Source: an uncultured Mycoplasmatota bacterium
GTDB taxonomy: Bacteria > Bacillota_I > Bacilli_A > RF39 > UBA660
Length of the DNA stretch: 6,516 bases
Direction: 5' to 3'
NCBI GenBank assembly: GCA_900554615.1
Contig: USIB01000071.1
Span: forward strand, 1-6,516
A program made the position numbers and the translations under genes. Below the pieces are notes generated by a model, which saw only the letters and a program-made list of their open reading frames with translations, did no database searches and was not told the origin of the DNA. Below, piece after piece: positions 1-4,353 of the stretch (position 1 is its first letter; every line of letters begins with the position of its first letter).

Positions 1-1
1 C

Positions 2-114
2 TAAATTGTGTGCAAAATCATTAAATTGTGTGCAATTTGTGTGCGAAAAATAAAAAATCATGCACACAAATCTATTTAACCCATATAAATAAAGGGTTTG
101 TGTTATGCACACAA
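2..114. repeat. Cluster of five TTGTGTGCA motifs upstream of the integrase
   Basis: The 9-base word TTGTGTGCA occurs at 6-14 and 26-34, with one mismatch (final G) at 37-45, and inverted as TGCACACAA at 61-69 and 106-114. The first two copies sit in an identical 14-base unit (2-15 and 22-35), a 20-bp period. Copies 3 and 4 form a perfect 10-bp inverted repeat (35-44 with 62-71), and copies 4 and 5 share 11 bases (60-70 and 105-115). The word AAAATCAT recurs at 14-21, 54-61 and 113-120. Repeats like this next to a tyrosine recombinase usually are arm-type binding sites of integrase or excisionase, or part of the attachment region. Replication iterons are an alternative. The repeats are seen directly; their function is inferred. 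Confidence 0.7.
61..89 (+). promoter_or_regulatory. Possible integrase promoter overlapping repeat copy 4
   Basis: TGCACA (61-66, 4 of 6 matches to TTGACA) and TATAAA (84-89, 5 of 6 matches to TATAAT) are 17 bp apart. The -35 would lie inside inverted repeat copy 4, so a protein binding the repeats could control the promoter. A start near 96 would place the downstream hairpins inside the integrase leader RNA. The -35 is poor, so this is tentative. Confidence 0.35.
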
Positions 115-115
115 A
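97..115 (+). promoter_or_regulatory. Leader hairpin formed by repeat copy 5
   Basis: TTTGTGT (97-103) and ACACAAA (109-115) form a perfect 7-bp stem with a 5-base loop. The 97-103 arm is also complementary to 64-70 in copy 4, so two mutually exclusive pairings are possible if both are on one RNA. There is no T-run directly after it. Confidence 0.4.
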
Positions 116-122
116 ATCATGA

Positions 123-147
123 AATCAACATTCGTGTTGATTTTTTT
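123..147 (+). terminator. Intrinsic terminator or attenuator ahead of the integrase
   Basis: AATCAACA (123-130), loop TTCG (131-134) and TGTTGATT (135-142) make an 8-bp stem closed by a UUCG-type loop, merging into a run of seven T (141-147). This has the form of a Rho-independent terminator. It ends only about 18 bases before the integrase ribosome site. It either stops readthrough from upstream or, if transcription starts before it, attenuates integrase expression. Confidence 0.7.
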
Positions 148-151
148 CGTT

Positions 152-172
152 CTCTAAAAGATTTAGAGGAGG
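152..172 (+). promoter_or_regulatory. Integrase ribosome-binding site inside a hairpin
   Basis: CTCTAAA (152-158), loop AGA and TTTAGAG (162-168) form a perfect 7-bp stem. The Shine-Dalgarno AGAGGAGG is at 165-172, 9 bases before the ATG at 182, so its first half is paired in the stem. This could lower or regulate translation of the recombinase. The site also decides the start at 182. Confidence 0.55.
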
Positions 173-181
173 AAAAAATTT

Positions 182-1501
182 ATGGCACAAGTGAACACAA
201 TGAAAAGGGGGAATTACTATCAATACAGATTCGAAATAGCACCACAAGATGGAAAAAGGAAGTTTATTAACAAGTCTGGTTTTAAAACAAAACAAGAAGC
301 GTATGAAGCTGGTATGAAAGCATATAACGAATATACAAATACTGGTAATGTTTTTAAACCATCAACAGTATCATTTTCTGATTATCTTGATTATTGGATG
401 AAAATGTATTGCAACATTAATTTAAGATACGCAACTATAATTACCTATGAGAATATTATTAAAAACCATATAAAACCTAGATTAGGGTTTTATAGATTAT
501 CACAAATAACGTCAGCAACGATACAAGAATTTATAAATAATATTTATGTAGAAAAAGGATTTTCTAAAAGTTTTTTACGAACAATTTTAAAAGTGTTAAA
601 AGGAGCATTAGGATATGCAACTGATGTAGTTGGATTCATTAAAATTAATCCTGCATTAAAAGTCAAAATACCAAAGTATGATGCACCCCAAGCTGATCCT
701 GCACATATATTTACACCAGAAGAAATAGAGATTATTTTTAATAGGTTTAGAAATAGTCATACTATCTATTATGCTTTTTTAACTGCATATTATACTGGAT
801 TACGTATATCAGAGGTATTTGGGTTAACATGGGAAGATATAGATTTTGAAAACAAAACATTGAGAGTAGATAGAAATATTATCAAAAAAAATCAATCTGG
901 TGGAACAAAAAGGAGATTGATAGAAGGAAATTCAACCACAGTTTGGTATTTTGGCAATTGTAAAACTCCATCAAGTCATAGAGTAATTGAAATCGGTGAT
1001 ACATTATTAAATGCTCTAAAAGAATTTAAATATGAACAAGAAATATTTAGAGAACAATATGGTGATTCATATATGAAACATTATGCTAAGGAAGTTATGA
1101 ATCCTTACACAAATAAACCAGAAACAAAAATAGTAAATGCTTATGCAGAAATTGATGTAGCATTACCAGAAGTTCATCTAATATTTGTAAAGAACAATGG
1201 AGTATTTGAAGGGACAGATACATGTAAACATCCATTTAAAGTAATACATTACGAATTAGGTATACCTTGTAGATTTCATGACTTTAGAGATACACACGCT
1301 ACAAGATTAATTGAAGCTGGTGCTGATATAAAAGCAGTATCAAAAAGGTTAGGACATAGCACAATAGAAACTACATATAATATCTATGTTCGTGTGACTG
1401 TTAAGATGGAAGAAGAAGTTGTAAGTAAATTTGAAGATTATGCAAATTCGTTAGAAATTTCAATTTTAAAAAAGCCAAAAGAACTAATGCAGGAATACTG
1501 A
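182..1501 (+). CDS. int: Tyrosine recombinase (integrase) of a mobile element
   Basis: Site-specific DNA recombinase, expected to integrate and excise the element by strand exchange through a 3'-phosphotyrosine. Residues 1-55 resemble the N-terminal arm-binding domain of Tn916/phage-type integrases. Residues about 62-160 look like the helical core-binding (SAM-like) domain, and 175-415 are catalytic. The active-site set is visible: R208 in TGLRISE, K261 in CKTPSSH, H366 and R369 in HDFRD, H392 in LGHS, and the nucleophile Y402 in NIY. At 439 aa it is somewhat longer than the usual 370-410, mainly because of an extended stretch (about 280-350) before the HxxR box. The ATG at 182 has AGAGGAGG nine bases upstream. 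The gene lies beside the repeat cluster at the left and reads into the element. Family is clear; target site and directionality partner (excisionase) are not visible. Confidence 0.96.
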   Translation: MAQVNTMKRGNYYQYRFEIAPQDGKRKFINKSGFKTKQEAYEAGMKAYNEYTNTGNVFKPSTVSFSDYLDYWMKMYCNINLRYATIITYENIIKNHIKPRLGFYRLSQITSATIQEFINNIYVEKGFSKSFLRTILKVLKGALGYATDVVGFIKINPALKVKIPKYDAPQADPAHIFTPEEIEIIFNRFRNSHTIYYAFLTAYYTGLRISEVFGLTWEDIDFENKTLRVDRNIIKKNQSGGTKRRLIEGNSTTVWYFGNCKTPSSHRVIEIGDTLLNALKEFKYEQEIFREQYGDSYMKHYAKEVMNPYTNKPETKIVNAYAEIDVALPEVHLIFVKNNGVFEGTDTCKHPFKVIHYELGIPCRFHDFRDTHATRLIEAGADIKAVSKRLGHSTIETTYNIYVRVTVKMEEEVVSKFEDYANSLEISILKKPKELMQEY

Positions 1502-1525
1502 TAACACATGTTATTTATATTAATT

Positions 1526-1550
1526 GAACTGATAATTCAGTTCTTTTTTT
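1526..1550 (+). terminator. Rho-independent terminator after the integrase
   Basis: GAACTGA (1526-1532), loop TAAT and TCAGTTC (1537-1543) form a perfect 7-bp stem followed by seven T (1544-1550). It lies 25 bases after the integrase stop and would separate integrase from initiator transcription. A second small inverted repeat, ATAACA-CA-TGTTAT (1501-1514), touches the stop codon; its role is unknown. I see no good promoter between this terminator and the next gene, so the initiator may depend on partial readthrough. Confidence 0.85.
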
Positions 1551-1579
1551 ATGTCGTAAAACAGAAAGGATGATGTAAA

Positions 1580-2398
1580 ATGGCAGTGTTTAAAATCGAA
1601 AAACAGAAGAATTATACTGTTATGAGCAATTATCATTTACAAGATAGAAATTTATCATACAAAGCGAAAGGATTATTATCATTCATGCTTAGTTTACCAG
1701 AGGACTGGGATTACTCTTTGAATGGTTTAGTTGCTGTTAGTAAAGAAAGTAAGAAAGCAATTAGAAATATATTGAGTGAATTAATAAATAAAGGATATGT
1801 GGTAAGAGAACAAGGCAGAGGAGAAAAAGGGTATTATAAGTATGATTACATAATTAGAGAAATTCCTGTTAATGTATTAGAGAAGGATCATCCAGATACC
1901 CAAAAGGGAGATGCCGTTAAAGGAGATGCCGAAAAAGGCACACAAATAAATACTAATAAAGAAAATACTAAAGAACAAATAGATAAAATAGATAAAACCA
2001 TAAATGAAAAAAATTTTTCAAAATCAGATGATTTAAACTCAAATAAAACACACCATTCTATTACCAAAGATTTGATTAAAAGAAAATATTTAAAAGATGA
2101 TGATATAGAACTATATAAGTATGATAAATTATTTAAACAGTTATTAAAACAATATGAATTTACAAATATAGTGACAATAACACATTACATTGCATCAAGT
2201 GTGGTTAAAAGACATTTTTTAGATGGATATAATGAGATTATAGATAATAAATTTGGATATTTAAAAAAATCTATCATGAACAATATTGATAGATTTAATA
2301 AAAATGAAATAGAATGGGACGAAGAGCTAGGATGGTTTAAAGAAAAAGAACAAGACTATGATAGGGATTTTTATGATGGCTATGAAATATCGTATTAA
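1580..2398 (+). CDS. Winged-helix replication initiator-like protein (phage/ICE type)
   Basis: Probable replication initiator of the excised element. The N-terminal ~95 residues (opening MAVFKIEKQKNYTVMSNYHL, then KAKGLLSFMLSLPEDWDYS at 28-46) match the HTH region of initiator/replisome-organizer proteins widespread in Firmicutes ICEs and phages, often annotated only as helix-turn-helix domain proteins with a DUF6017-type C-terminus. Residues 48-75 would hold the recognition helix. A hydrophilic linker (about 105-150) has the short repeat KGDAV-KGDAE-KGT, followed by INTNKENTKE, a composition typical of the family. The C-terminal 70 residues are acidic and helical. Usual lengths are 250-330 aa; this is 272. 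Start ATG 1580 follows AGAAAGGA with 9-base spacing. The assignment rests on remembered family pattern; direct ori binding is inferred. Confidence 0.75.
   Translation: MAVFKIEKQKNYTVMSNYHLQDRNLSYKAKGLLSFMLSLPEDWDYSLNGLVAVSKESKKAIRNILSELINKGYVVREQGRGEKGYYKYDYIIREIPVNVLEKDHPDTQKGDAVKGDAEKGTQINTNKENTKEQIDKIDKTINEKNFSKSDDLNSNKTHHSITKDLIKRKYLKDDDIELYKYDKLFKQLLKQYEFTNIVTITHYIASSVVKRHFLDGYNEIIDNKFGYLKKSIMNNIDRFNKNEIEWDEELGWFKEKEQDYDRDFYDGYEISY
1902..1938 (+). repeat. Short tandem repeat in the initiator linker; possible iterons
   Basis: GGAGATGCCG occurs at 1907-1916 and 1922-1931, a 15-bp period within AAAGG(G)AGATGCCG units, followed by a degenerate third unit (AAAAAGGCAC, about 1932-1941). It encodes the repeated pentapeptide KGDA(V/E). 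Many phage and plasmid initiators carry their origin repeats inside their own gene, at the linker. That parallel makes this a candidate origin, but two units are few. Confidence 0.45.
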
Positions 2399-2404
2399 AA
2401 AATA

Positions 2405-2430
2405 AAAAATATGTTTTATTGCATATTTTT
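2405..2430. terminator. Probable bidirectional terminator between convergent genes
   Basis: AAAAATATG (2405-2413) and CATATTTTT (2422-2430) form a perfect 9-bp stem with an 8-base loop. Because the arms are A-run and T-run, the structure gives a T-tail on either strand. It lies seven bases after the initiator stop and overlaps the last codons of the leftward repressor gene, as compact convergent terminators do. The stem is AT-rich and so weak. Confidence 0.55.
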
Positions 2431-2838
2431 CATATTCTTAATTATTATGTCTAAACTTTTTAGAGTCTTTTTATCAACTTCTAAAATAATACTATGTAGA
2501 ATTTTTAATTCTTCAACATCTAATTTTTTAATATTATCGGATATAAGAACGACTATTTTGTCTTTATCAGTATACGTTTTTTGTTTTACTTCACCATTTT
2601 GGTATGCAGTTTGATATTCAATAATTTTTTCTTCTAGTTCAGGCAAATCCATACACATACCATTTGCTATAAGTCCTAAAATTACACCAGATATTCCTAT
2701 CTTACCATATTTATTATTTAGTAGTTTACTTAATGTTGCTTTGTTTACTTTTGATTTTCTCCCGAATTCTGATAAACTCATATTATGCAGTTCTAAATAT
2801 TCAATCAAAATAAGTCTTACAGCAGATTCCCTACTCAT
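2416..2838 (-). CDS. Cro/CI-like helix-turn-helix repressor
   Basis: DNA-binding regulator of 140 aa. Residues about 6-70 form an XRE/Cro-CI-type fold with the helix-turn-helix at 21-42 (SLSEFGRKSKVNKATLSKLL). The C-terminal part (about 85-140) is charged and predicted helical, probably for dimerisation. There is no LexA/CI-like protease motif and no metallopeptidase partner next to it, so induction by self-cleavage is unlikely. The ATG at 2838 has AAAGGAG (2846-2852) seven bases upstream on the minus strand. The gene is divergent from the small-gene operon at 3032-3587, and its own -10 lies inside a copy of a 17-bp repeat, the arrangement of an autoregulated element repressor. That it binds these repeats is inferred from position. 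Confidence 0.85.
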   Translation of the reverse strand: MSRESAVRLILIEYLELHNMSLSEFGRKSKVNKATLSKLLNNKYGKIGISGVILGLIANGMCMDLPELEEKIIEYQTAYQNGEVKQKTYTDKDKIVVLISDNIKKLDVEELKILHSIILEVDKKTLKSLDIIIKNMKNMQ

Positions 2839-2898
2839 TATTTATCTCCTTTCATAAAAAATTAACTTCAATATTATTTTACTATTTTTTTGTAAAAA

Positions 2899-2915
2899 TG
2901 TCTACTAGTATAAAC
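2899..2915. promoter_or_regulatory. Operator copy 1 (at the repressor promoter)
   Basis: TGTCTACTAGTATAAAC is repeated in perfect inverted orientation at 2944-2960, with centres 45 bp apart (about four helical turns). It covers the -10 box of the leftward promoter. Bases 2900-2915 fit GTYTACTAGTRTAAAC, shared by all four copies in this window. Confidence 0.85.
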
Positions 2916-2935
2916 AATTTTATAACTGATTTCAA
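2907..2935 (-). promoter_or_regulatory. Promoter of the repressor gene
   Basis: Read on the minus strand, TTGAAA (2935-2930) and TATACT (2912-2907) are 17 bp apart, each with five of six consensus matches. The start would be near 2900, giving a leader of about 60 bases. The -10 is inside operator copy 1, consistent with autorepression. Confidence 0.75.
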
Positions 2936-2943
2936 ACTATATC

Positions 2944-2960
2944 GTTTATACTAGTAGACA
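2944..2960. promoter_or_regulatory. Operator copy 2 (at the rightward promoter)
   Basis: GTTTATACTAGTAGACA is the exact reverse complement of 2899-2915. Its right end overlaps the putative -35 of the rightward promoter, so occupancy should block RNA polymerase there. Confidence 0.85.
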
Positions 2961-2983
2961 ATTTAAGATATTTTTGATAAAAT
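2955..2983 (+). promoter_or_regulatory. Rightward promoter of the first small-gene operon
   Basis: TAGACA (2955-2960) and TAAAAT (2978-2983), each with five of six consensus matches, are 17 bp apart. Predicted start near 2990. The -35 overlaps operator copy 2. Together with the leftward promoter this forms a divergent, lambda-like switch region. Confidence 0.65.
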
Positions 2984-2990
2984 ATTTTCT

Positions 2991-3007
2991 ATATAACGTA
3001 GTTATAT
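2991..3007. repeat. Inverted repeat at the predicted rightward transcription start
   Basis: ATATAAC (2991-2997), GTA and GTTATAT (3001-3007) form a perfect 7-bp inverted repeat. It lies at the predicted +1 and just before the ribosome site at 3017-3022. It could be a 5' stabilising hairpin or a site for another regulator. Being AT-rich it could also be chance. Confidence 0.4.
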
Positions 3008-3031
3008 TTTAGCAGTAGGAGGTTGTGCAAT

Positions 3032-3067
3032 ATGACATATATGATTAGGGTGATGTTTTCATCCTGA
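3032..3067 (+). CDS. Putative 11-aa leader peptide
   Basis: A tiny ORF, MTYMIRVMFSS, begins with ATG at 3032 and has a full-strength AGGAGG (3017-3022) nine bases upstream, the best ribosome site in this region. It stops with TGA at 3065, in the same frame as the next gene, whose TTG start is 27 bases on. The stop codon lies in a small hairpin (TCCT 3062-3065 with AGGA 3077-3080, ACT 3067-3069 with AGT 3073-3075, one mismatch) that covers part of the next ribosome site. Translation of the leader could therefore open or tune the next gene. Alternatives are a gene broken by an in-frame stop, or a chance ORF. Confidence 0.4.
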   Translation: MTYMIRVMFSS

Positions 3068-3094
3068 CTTATAGTAAGGAAGGCAGGTGAAATT

Positions 3095-3310
3095 TTGTAT
3101 AGACGACAGTCTTCAGTAGGACAAGTGAAAAGTATTAAAATTCTCGTAGTAGAAGGTGAGAAAGATTTTACTTTATCTACCCAATTGGATGATGAATCTA
3201 CGATTCGGATATTAGAGGTGTGTCTAAATAAACTTAGGGATAAGACATCACTAAATGTAGTGCCAATTATGGGAAAGGAAAGTATATATGATCAAAGAAA
3301 AAAGAAATGA
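3095..3310 (+). CDS. Small unknown protein, first full gene of the rightward operon
   Basis: 71 aa, not recognised. It has a basic N-terminus (YRRQSS), a mixed hydrophobic/charged middle (SIKILVVEGEKDF) and a helical segment (DESTIRILEVCLNKLRDK), with a very basic end (DQRKKK). No signal peptide or membrane helix is visible. The TTG start at 3095 follows AAGGCAGGTGA (3080-3090); there is no in-frame ATG near it, and an in-frame TGA at 3065 limits extension. It overlaps the next gene by 23 bases, suggesting translational coupling. As the first cistron directly under the element repressor it occupies the place of an early regulator (cro, antirepressor or excision factor), but nothing in the sequence proves that. 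Confidence 0.65.
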   Translation: MYRRQSSVGQVKSIKILVVEGEKDFTLSTQLDDESTIRILEVCLNKLRDKTSLNVVPIMGKESIYDQRKKK

Positions 3311-3587
3311 AGTAGAAGTAGTTTTAGCAGTAGTAAAGGAATATCTAAATGAGGAAAAAGATATGCCTTGTGAAGTAATGAAGTATGTTGTACAAGAATT
3401 AAACAAATTGGAGGAAAATTACAATAAAACTATTAATGATTTAATGAATTGTAATTCTTTGGTAGTAAAAATGGAGCAATTATTTAATTTAATTGGTGCT
3501 ATCGGTACTATTTCAATTGAAGACGAAGATAAACTAGATAAAACATTAGCTAATTTAGAAAATTATGTTAAATCTATAAGGAATTGA
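3288..3587 (+). CDS. Small helical unknown protein
   Basis: 99 aa, not recognised. Almost entirely predicted alpha-helix, with heptad-like spacing in EVMKYVVQELNKLEENYNK (about 28-47) and an acidic C-terminal half (SIEDEDKLDKTLANLENYVK). Its two cysteines are far apart, so no zinc site is suggested. No export signal. The ATG at 3288 is preceded by GGAAAGGAA (3272-3280). It overlaps the end of the previous gene by 23 bases in another frame and is followed by a hairpin at 3599, so the two genes form a short operon. A coiled-coil dimer or partner-binding role is possible, but no function can be assigned. Confidence 0.7.
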   Translation: MIKEKRNEVEVVLAVVKEYLNEEKDMPCEVMKYVVQELNKLEENYNKTINDLMNCNSLVVKMEQLFNLIGAIGTISIEDEDKLDKTLANLENYVKSIRN

Positions 3588-3598
3588 AATTAGTATCG

Positions 3599-3630
3599 GC
3601 TGTATAGAAAAACTATACAGCAATTTATTT
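3599..3630 (+). terminator. Terminator of the first rightward operon
   Basis: GCTGTATAG (3599-3607), loop AAAAA and CTATACAGC (3613-3621) form a perfect 9-bp stem, followed by AATTTATTT. The stem is strong but the T-tail is interrupted, so termination may be incomplete and some transcription may continue into the second operon. Confidence 0.7.
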
Positions 3631-3654
3631 GAATATGATTTTTTTAATAGGGTA

Positions 3655-3683
3655 TTGACTTTTATAAAAATAAAGGTTATTAT
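3655..3683 (+). promoter_or_regulatory. Strong promoter of the second operon
   Basis: TTGACT (3655-3660, five of six) and TATTAT (3678-3683, five of six) are separated by 17 bp. Predicted start near 3690, which puts operator copy 3 at about +8 to +23, where a bound repressor would block initiation or early elongation. A second possible promoter is the extended -10 TGGTATAAT at 3740-3748, which lacks a good -35. Confidence 0.75.
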
Positions 3684-3696
3684 TTTAATAGAAAGT

Positions 3697-3712
3697 GTTT
3701 ACTAGTGTAAAC
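3697..3712. promoter_or_regulatory. Operator copy 3
   Basis: GTTTACTAGTGTAAAC, identical to copy 4 at 3822-3837 and differing from copies 1 and 2 at two positions (GTYTACTAGTRTAAAC). It has hyphenated dyad symmetry, GTTTAC-TAGT-GTAAAC. It lies just downstream of the predicted start of the second operon. Confidence 0.8.
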
Positions 3713-3729
3713 GGCTTTAGAAGTAGCTT

Positions 3730-3764
3730 GGAGGTGATGTGGTATAATGCTGAAAGTAGTTTGA
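3730..3764 (+). other. Consensus ribosome site with a 5-codon mini-ORF
   Basis: GGAGGTGAT (3730-3738) matches the full anti-Shine-Dalgarno complement, yet no gene of normal size follows. The ATG at 3747 gives only MLKVV before TGA (3762-3764). The ATG at 3737 gives 17 codons to a TAG at 3788-3790, but is only two bases from GGAGG. The same bases hold TATAAT (3743-3748), so a promoter reading is also possible. As in the first operon, a strong ribosome site with a minute ORF precedes the first real gene. Confidence 0.35.
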
Positions 3765-3812
3765 AGTGTTTTTATGTAGTAAATTTCTAGCAGTATATAT
3801 TTTATTTTTTTT
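3748..3812 (+). terminator. Possible attenuator in the leader of the second operon
   Basis: TGCTGAAA (3748-3755) can pair with TTTC-T-AGCA (3784-3792), 8 bp with one bulged base, and a T-rich tract (TTTTATTTTTTTT, 3800-3812) follows after about seven bases. The 5' arm overlaps the mini-ORF MLKVV, so ribosome occupancy would disrupt it. The loop is large (28 bases) and the T-run is not adjacent, so the case is weak. Confidence 0.25.
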
Positions 3813-3821
3813 AATCATATC

Positions 3822-3837
3822 GTTTACTAGTGTAAAC
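3822..3837. promoter_or_regulatory. Operator copy 4
   Basis: GTTTACTAGTGTAAAC, an exact repeat of 3697-3712, 125 bp away (about twelve helical turns). The left flank ATATC also precedes operator copy 2. It sits 22 bases before the ribosome site of the gene at 3868. The pair could support repressor looping around the promoter and leader, or the copy could act on a second promoter close to the gene. Confidence 0.8.
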
Positions 3838-3867
3838 ATTATATTAAAAAAGTAAAGTGAGGTGATA

Positions 3868-4050
3868 GTGATTTTTAAAGAAAAAGAAAGATATCGCATT
3901 TATAATGCATTATCTGAAGATCACGGCTATTTTCTTACCATCATTAAAATTTGTAATAATACTATTTATTACTTGTTTGATGGTATTGATGAGGTTAAAT
4001 GTTTTGATGTCCGAAGTGACTTTGCAGTAGATTTAATAAAGGTAGTTTAA
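3868..4050 (+). CDS. Small unknown protein, first gene of the second operon
   Basis: 60 aa, not recognised. It begins IFKEKERYRIYNAL and has a hydrophobic beta-rich middle (GYFLTIIKICNNTIYYLFDG, about 21-40), which looks like a small beta-sheet or mixed alpha/beta fold rather than a membrane helix, followed by DVRSDFAVDLIKVV. The start is uncertain: GTG at 3868 has GAGG (3859-3862) five bases upstream; GTG at 3862 in the same frame would overlap that site and add two residues. No ATG is near. It lies directly behind operator copy 4 and 36 bases before the next gene. Confidence 0.6.
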   Translation: MIFKEKERYRIYNALSEDHGYFLTIIKICNNTIYYLFDGIDEVKCFDVRSDFAVDLIKVV

Positions 4051-4086
4051 ATTTAGTTCATCAGTTTTATGAGAGGAGCAACTGTT

Positions 4087-4353
4087 ATGAGATTTTCTGA
4101 TGATAATACTGTCATTCCTAAATGGATTTTGTATCATCTGAGAAAATATGGGAACTGTTGCTGTGGTAGAGAAATAGTAAAAAAATTAGGAAGGGAAAAA
4201 ATTTTACAATTATTAAGAAAAGAGGGGTATCCTTGTATATTACGTATTGTATATGATGATATGTTTCATAAACCCAGAAGAAAAGTAAAATATCCTCGTG
4301 ATGCTTATTATATTTTAGAAATTGAATGTGTAGTTAAGAGTTATTTTATATGA
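4087..4353 (+). CDS. Unknown small basic protein coupled to the MazF-like toxin
   Basis: 88 aa, not recognised. Features are a triple cysteine GNCCCGRE (22-29), a helical basic stretch (IVKKLGREKILQLLRKEGYP, 30-49) that could touch nucleic acid, and a tyrosine-rich end after KPRRKVKYPRD (62-72). The ATG at 4087 has AGAGGAG (4073-4079) seven bases upstream; an earlier in-frame ATG at 4069 has no such site and would include it. The stop overlaps the next ATG (ATGA, 4350-4353), so it is translationally coupled to the toxin, the place usually held by the antitoxin. It does not look like MazE (no ribbon-helix-helix or AbrB-type N-terminus). It may be an unrelated antitoxin or just an operon neighbour. 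Confidence 0.65.
   Translation: MRFSDDNTVIPKWILYHLRKYGNCCCGREIVKKLGREKILQLLRKEGYPCILRIVYDDMFHKPRRKVKYPRDAYYILEIECVVKSYFI

Noticed and set aside
28..270. 80-codon plus-strand ORF from a GTG at 28
   Set aside because: It runs through the repeat cluster, terminator-like hairpin and integrase ribosome site and overlaps the integrase start in another frame. It has no ribosome site, and its cysteines come from the TTGTGTGC repeats.
2411..2614. 67-codon plus-strand ORF, hydrophobic
   Set aside because: It lies antisense to the well-supported repressor gene, begins in the terminator hairpin and has no ribosome site. The hydrophobic residues reflect the T-rich complement of a Lys/Asn/Ile-rich gene.
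3007..3333. TTTTAGCAGTAG repeated at 3007-3018 and 3322-3333
   Set aside because: A 12-base direct repeat of low complexity, one copy in a leader and one inside a gene; similar GCAGTAG words occur elsewhere. Probably chance in AT-rich DNA.
3734..3790. 17-codon ORF from ATG 3737 (or GTG 3734)
   Set aside because: The start is only two bases (or none) from GGAGG, too close for initiation; the ATG at 3747 is better placed, so it is mentioned only as an alternative.
3717..3899. 60-codon minus-strand ORF
   Set aside because: It covers the second control region and the start of the gene at 3868 on the other strand, with no ribosome site or family resemblance.
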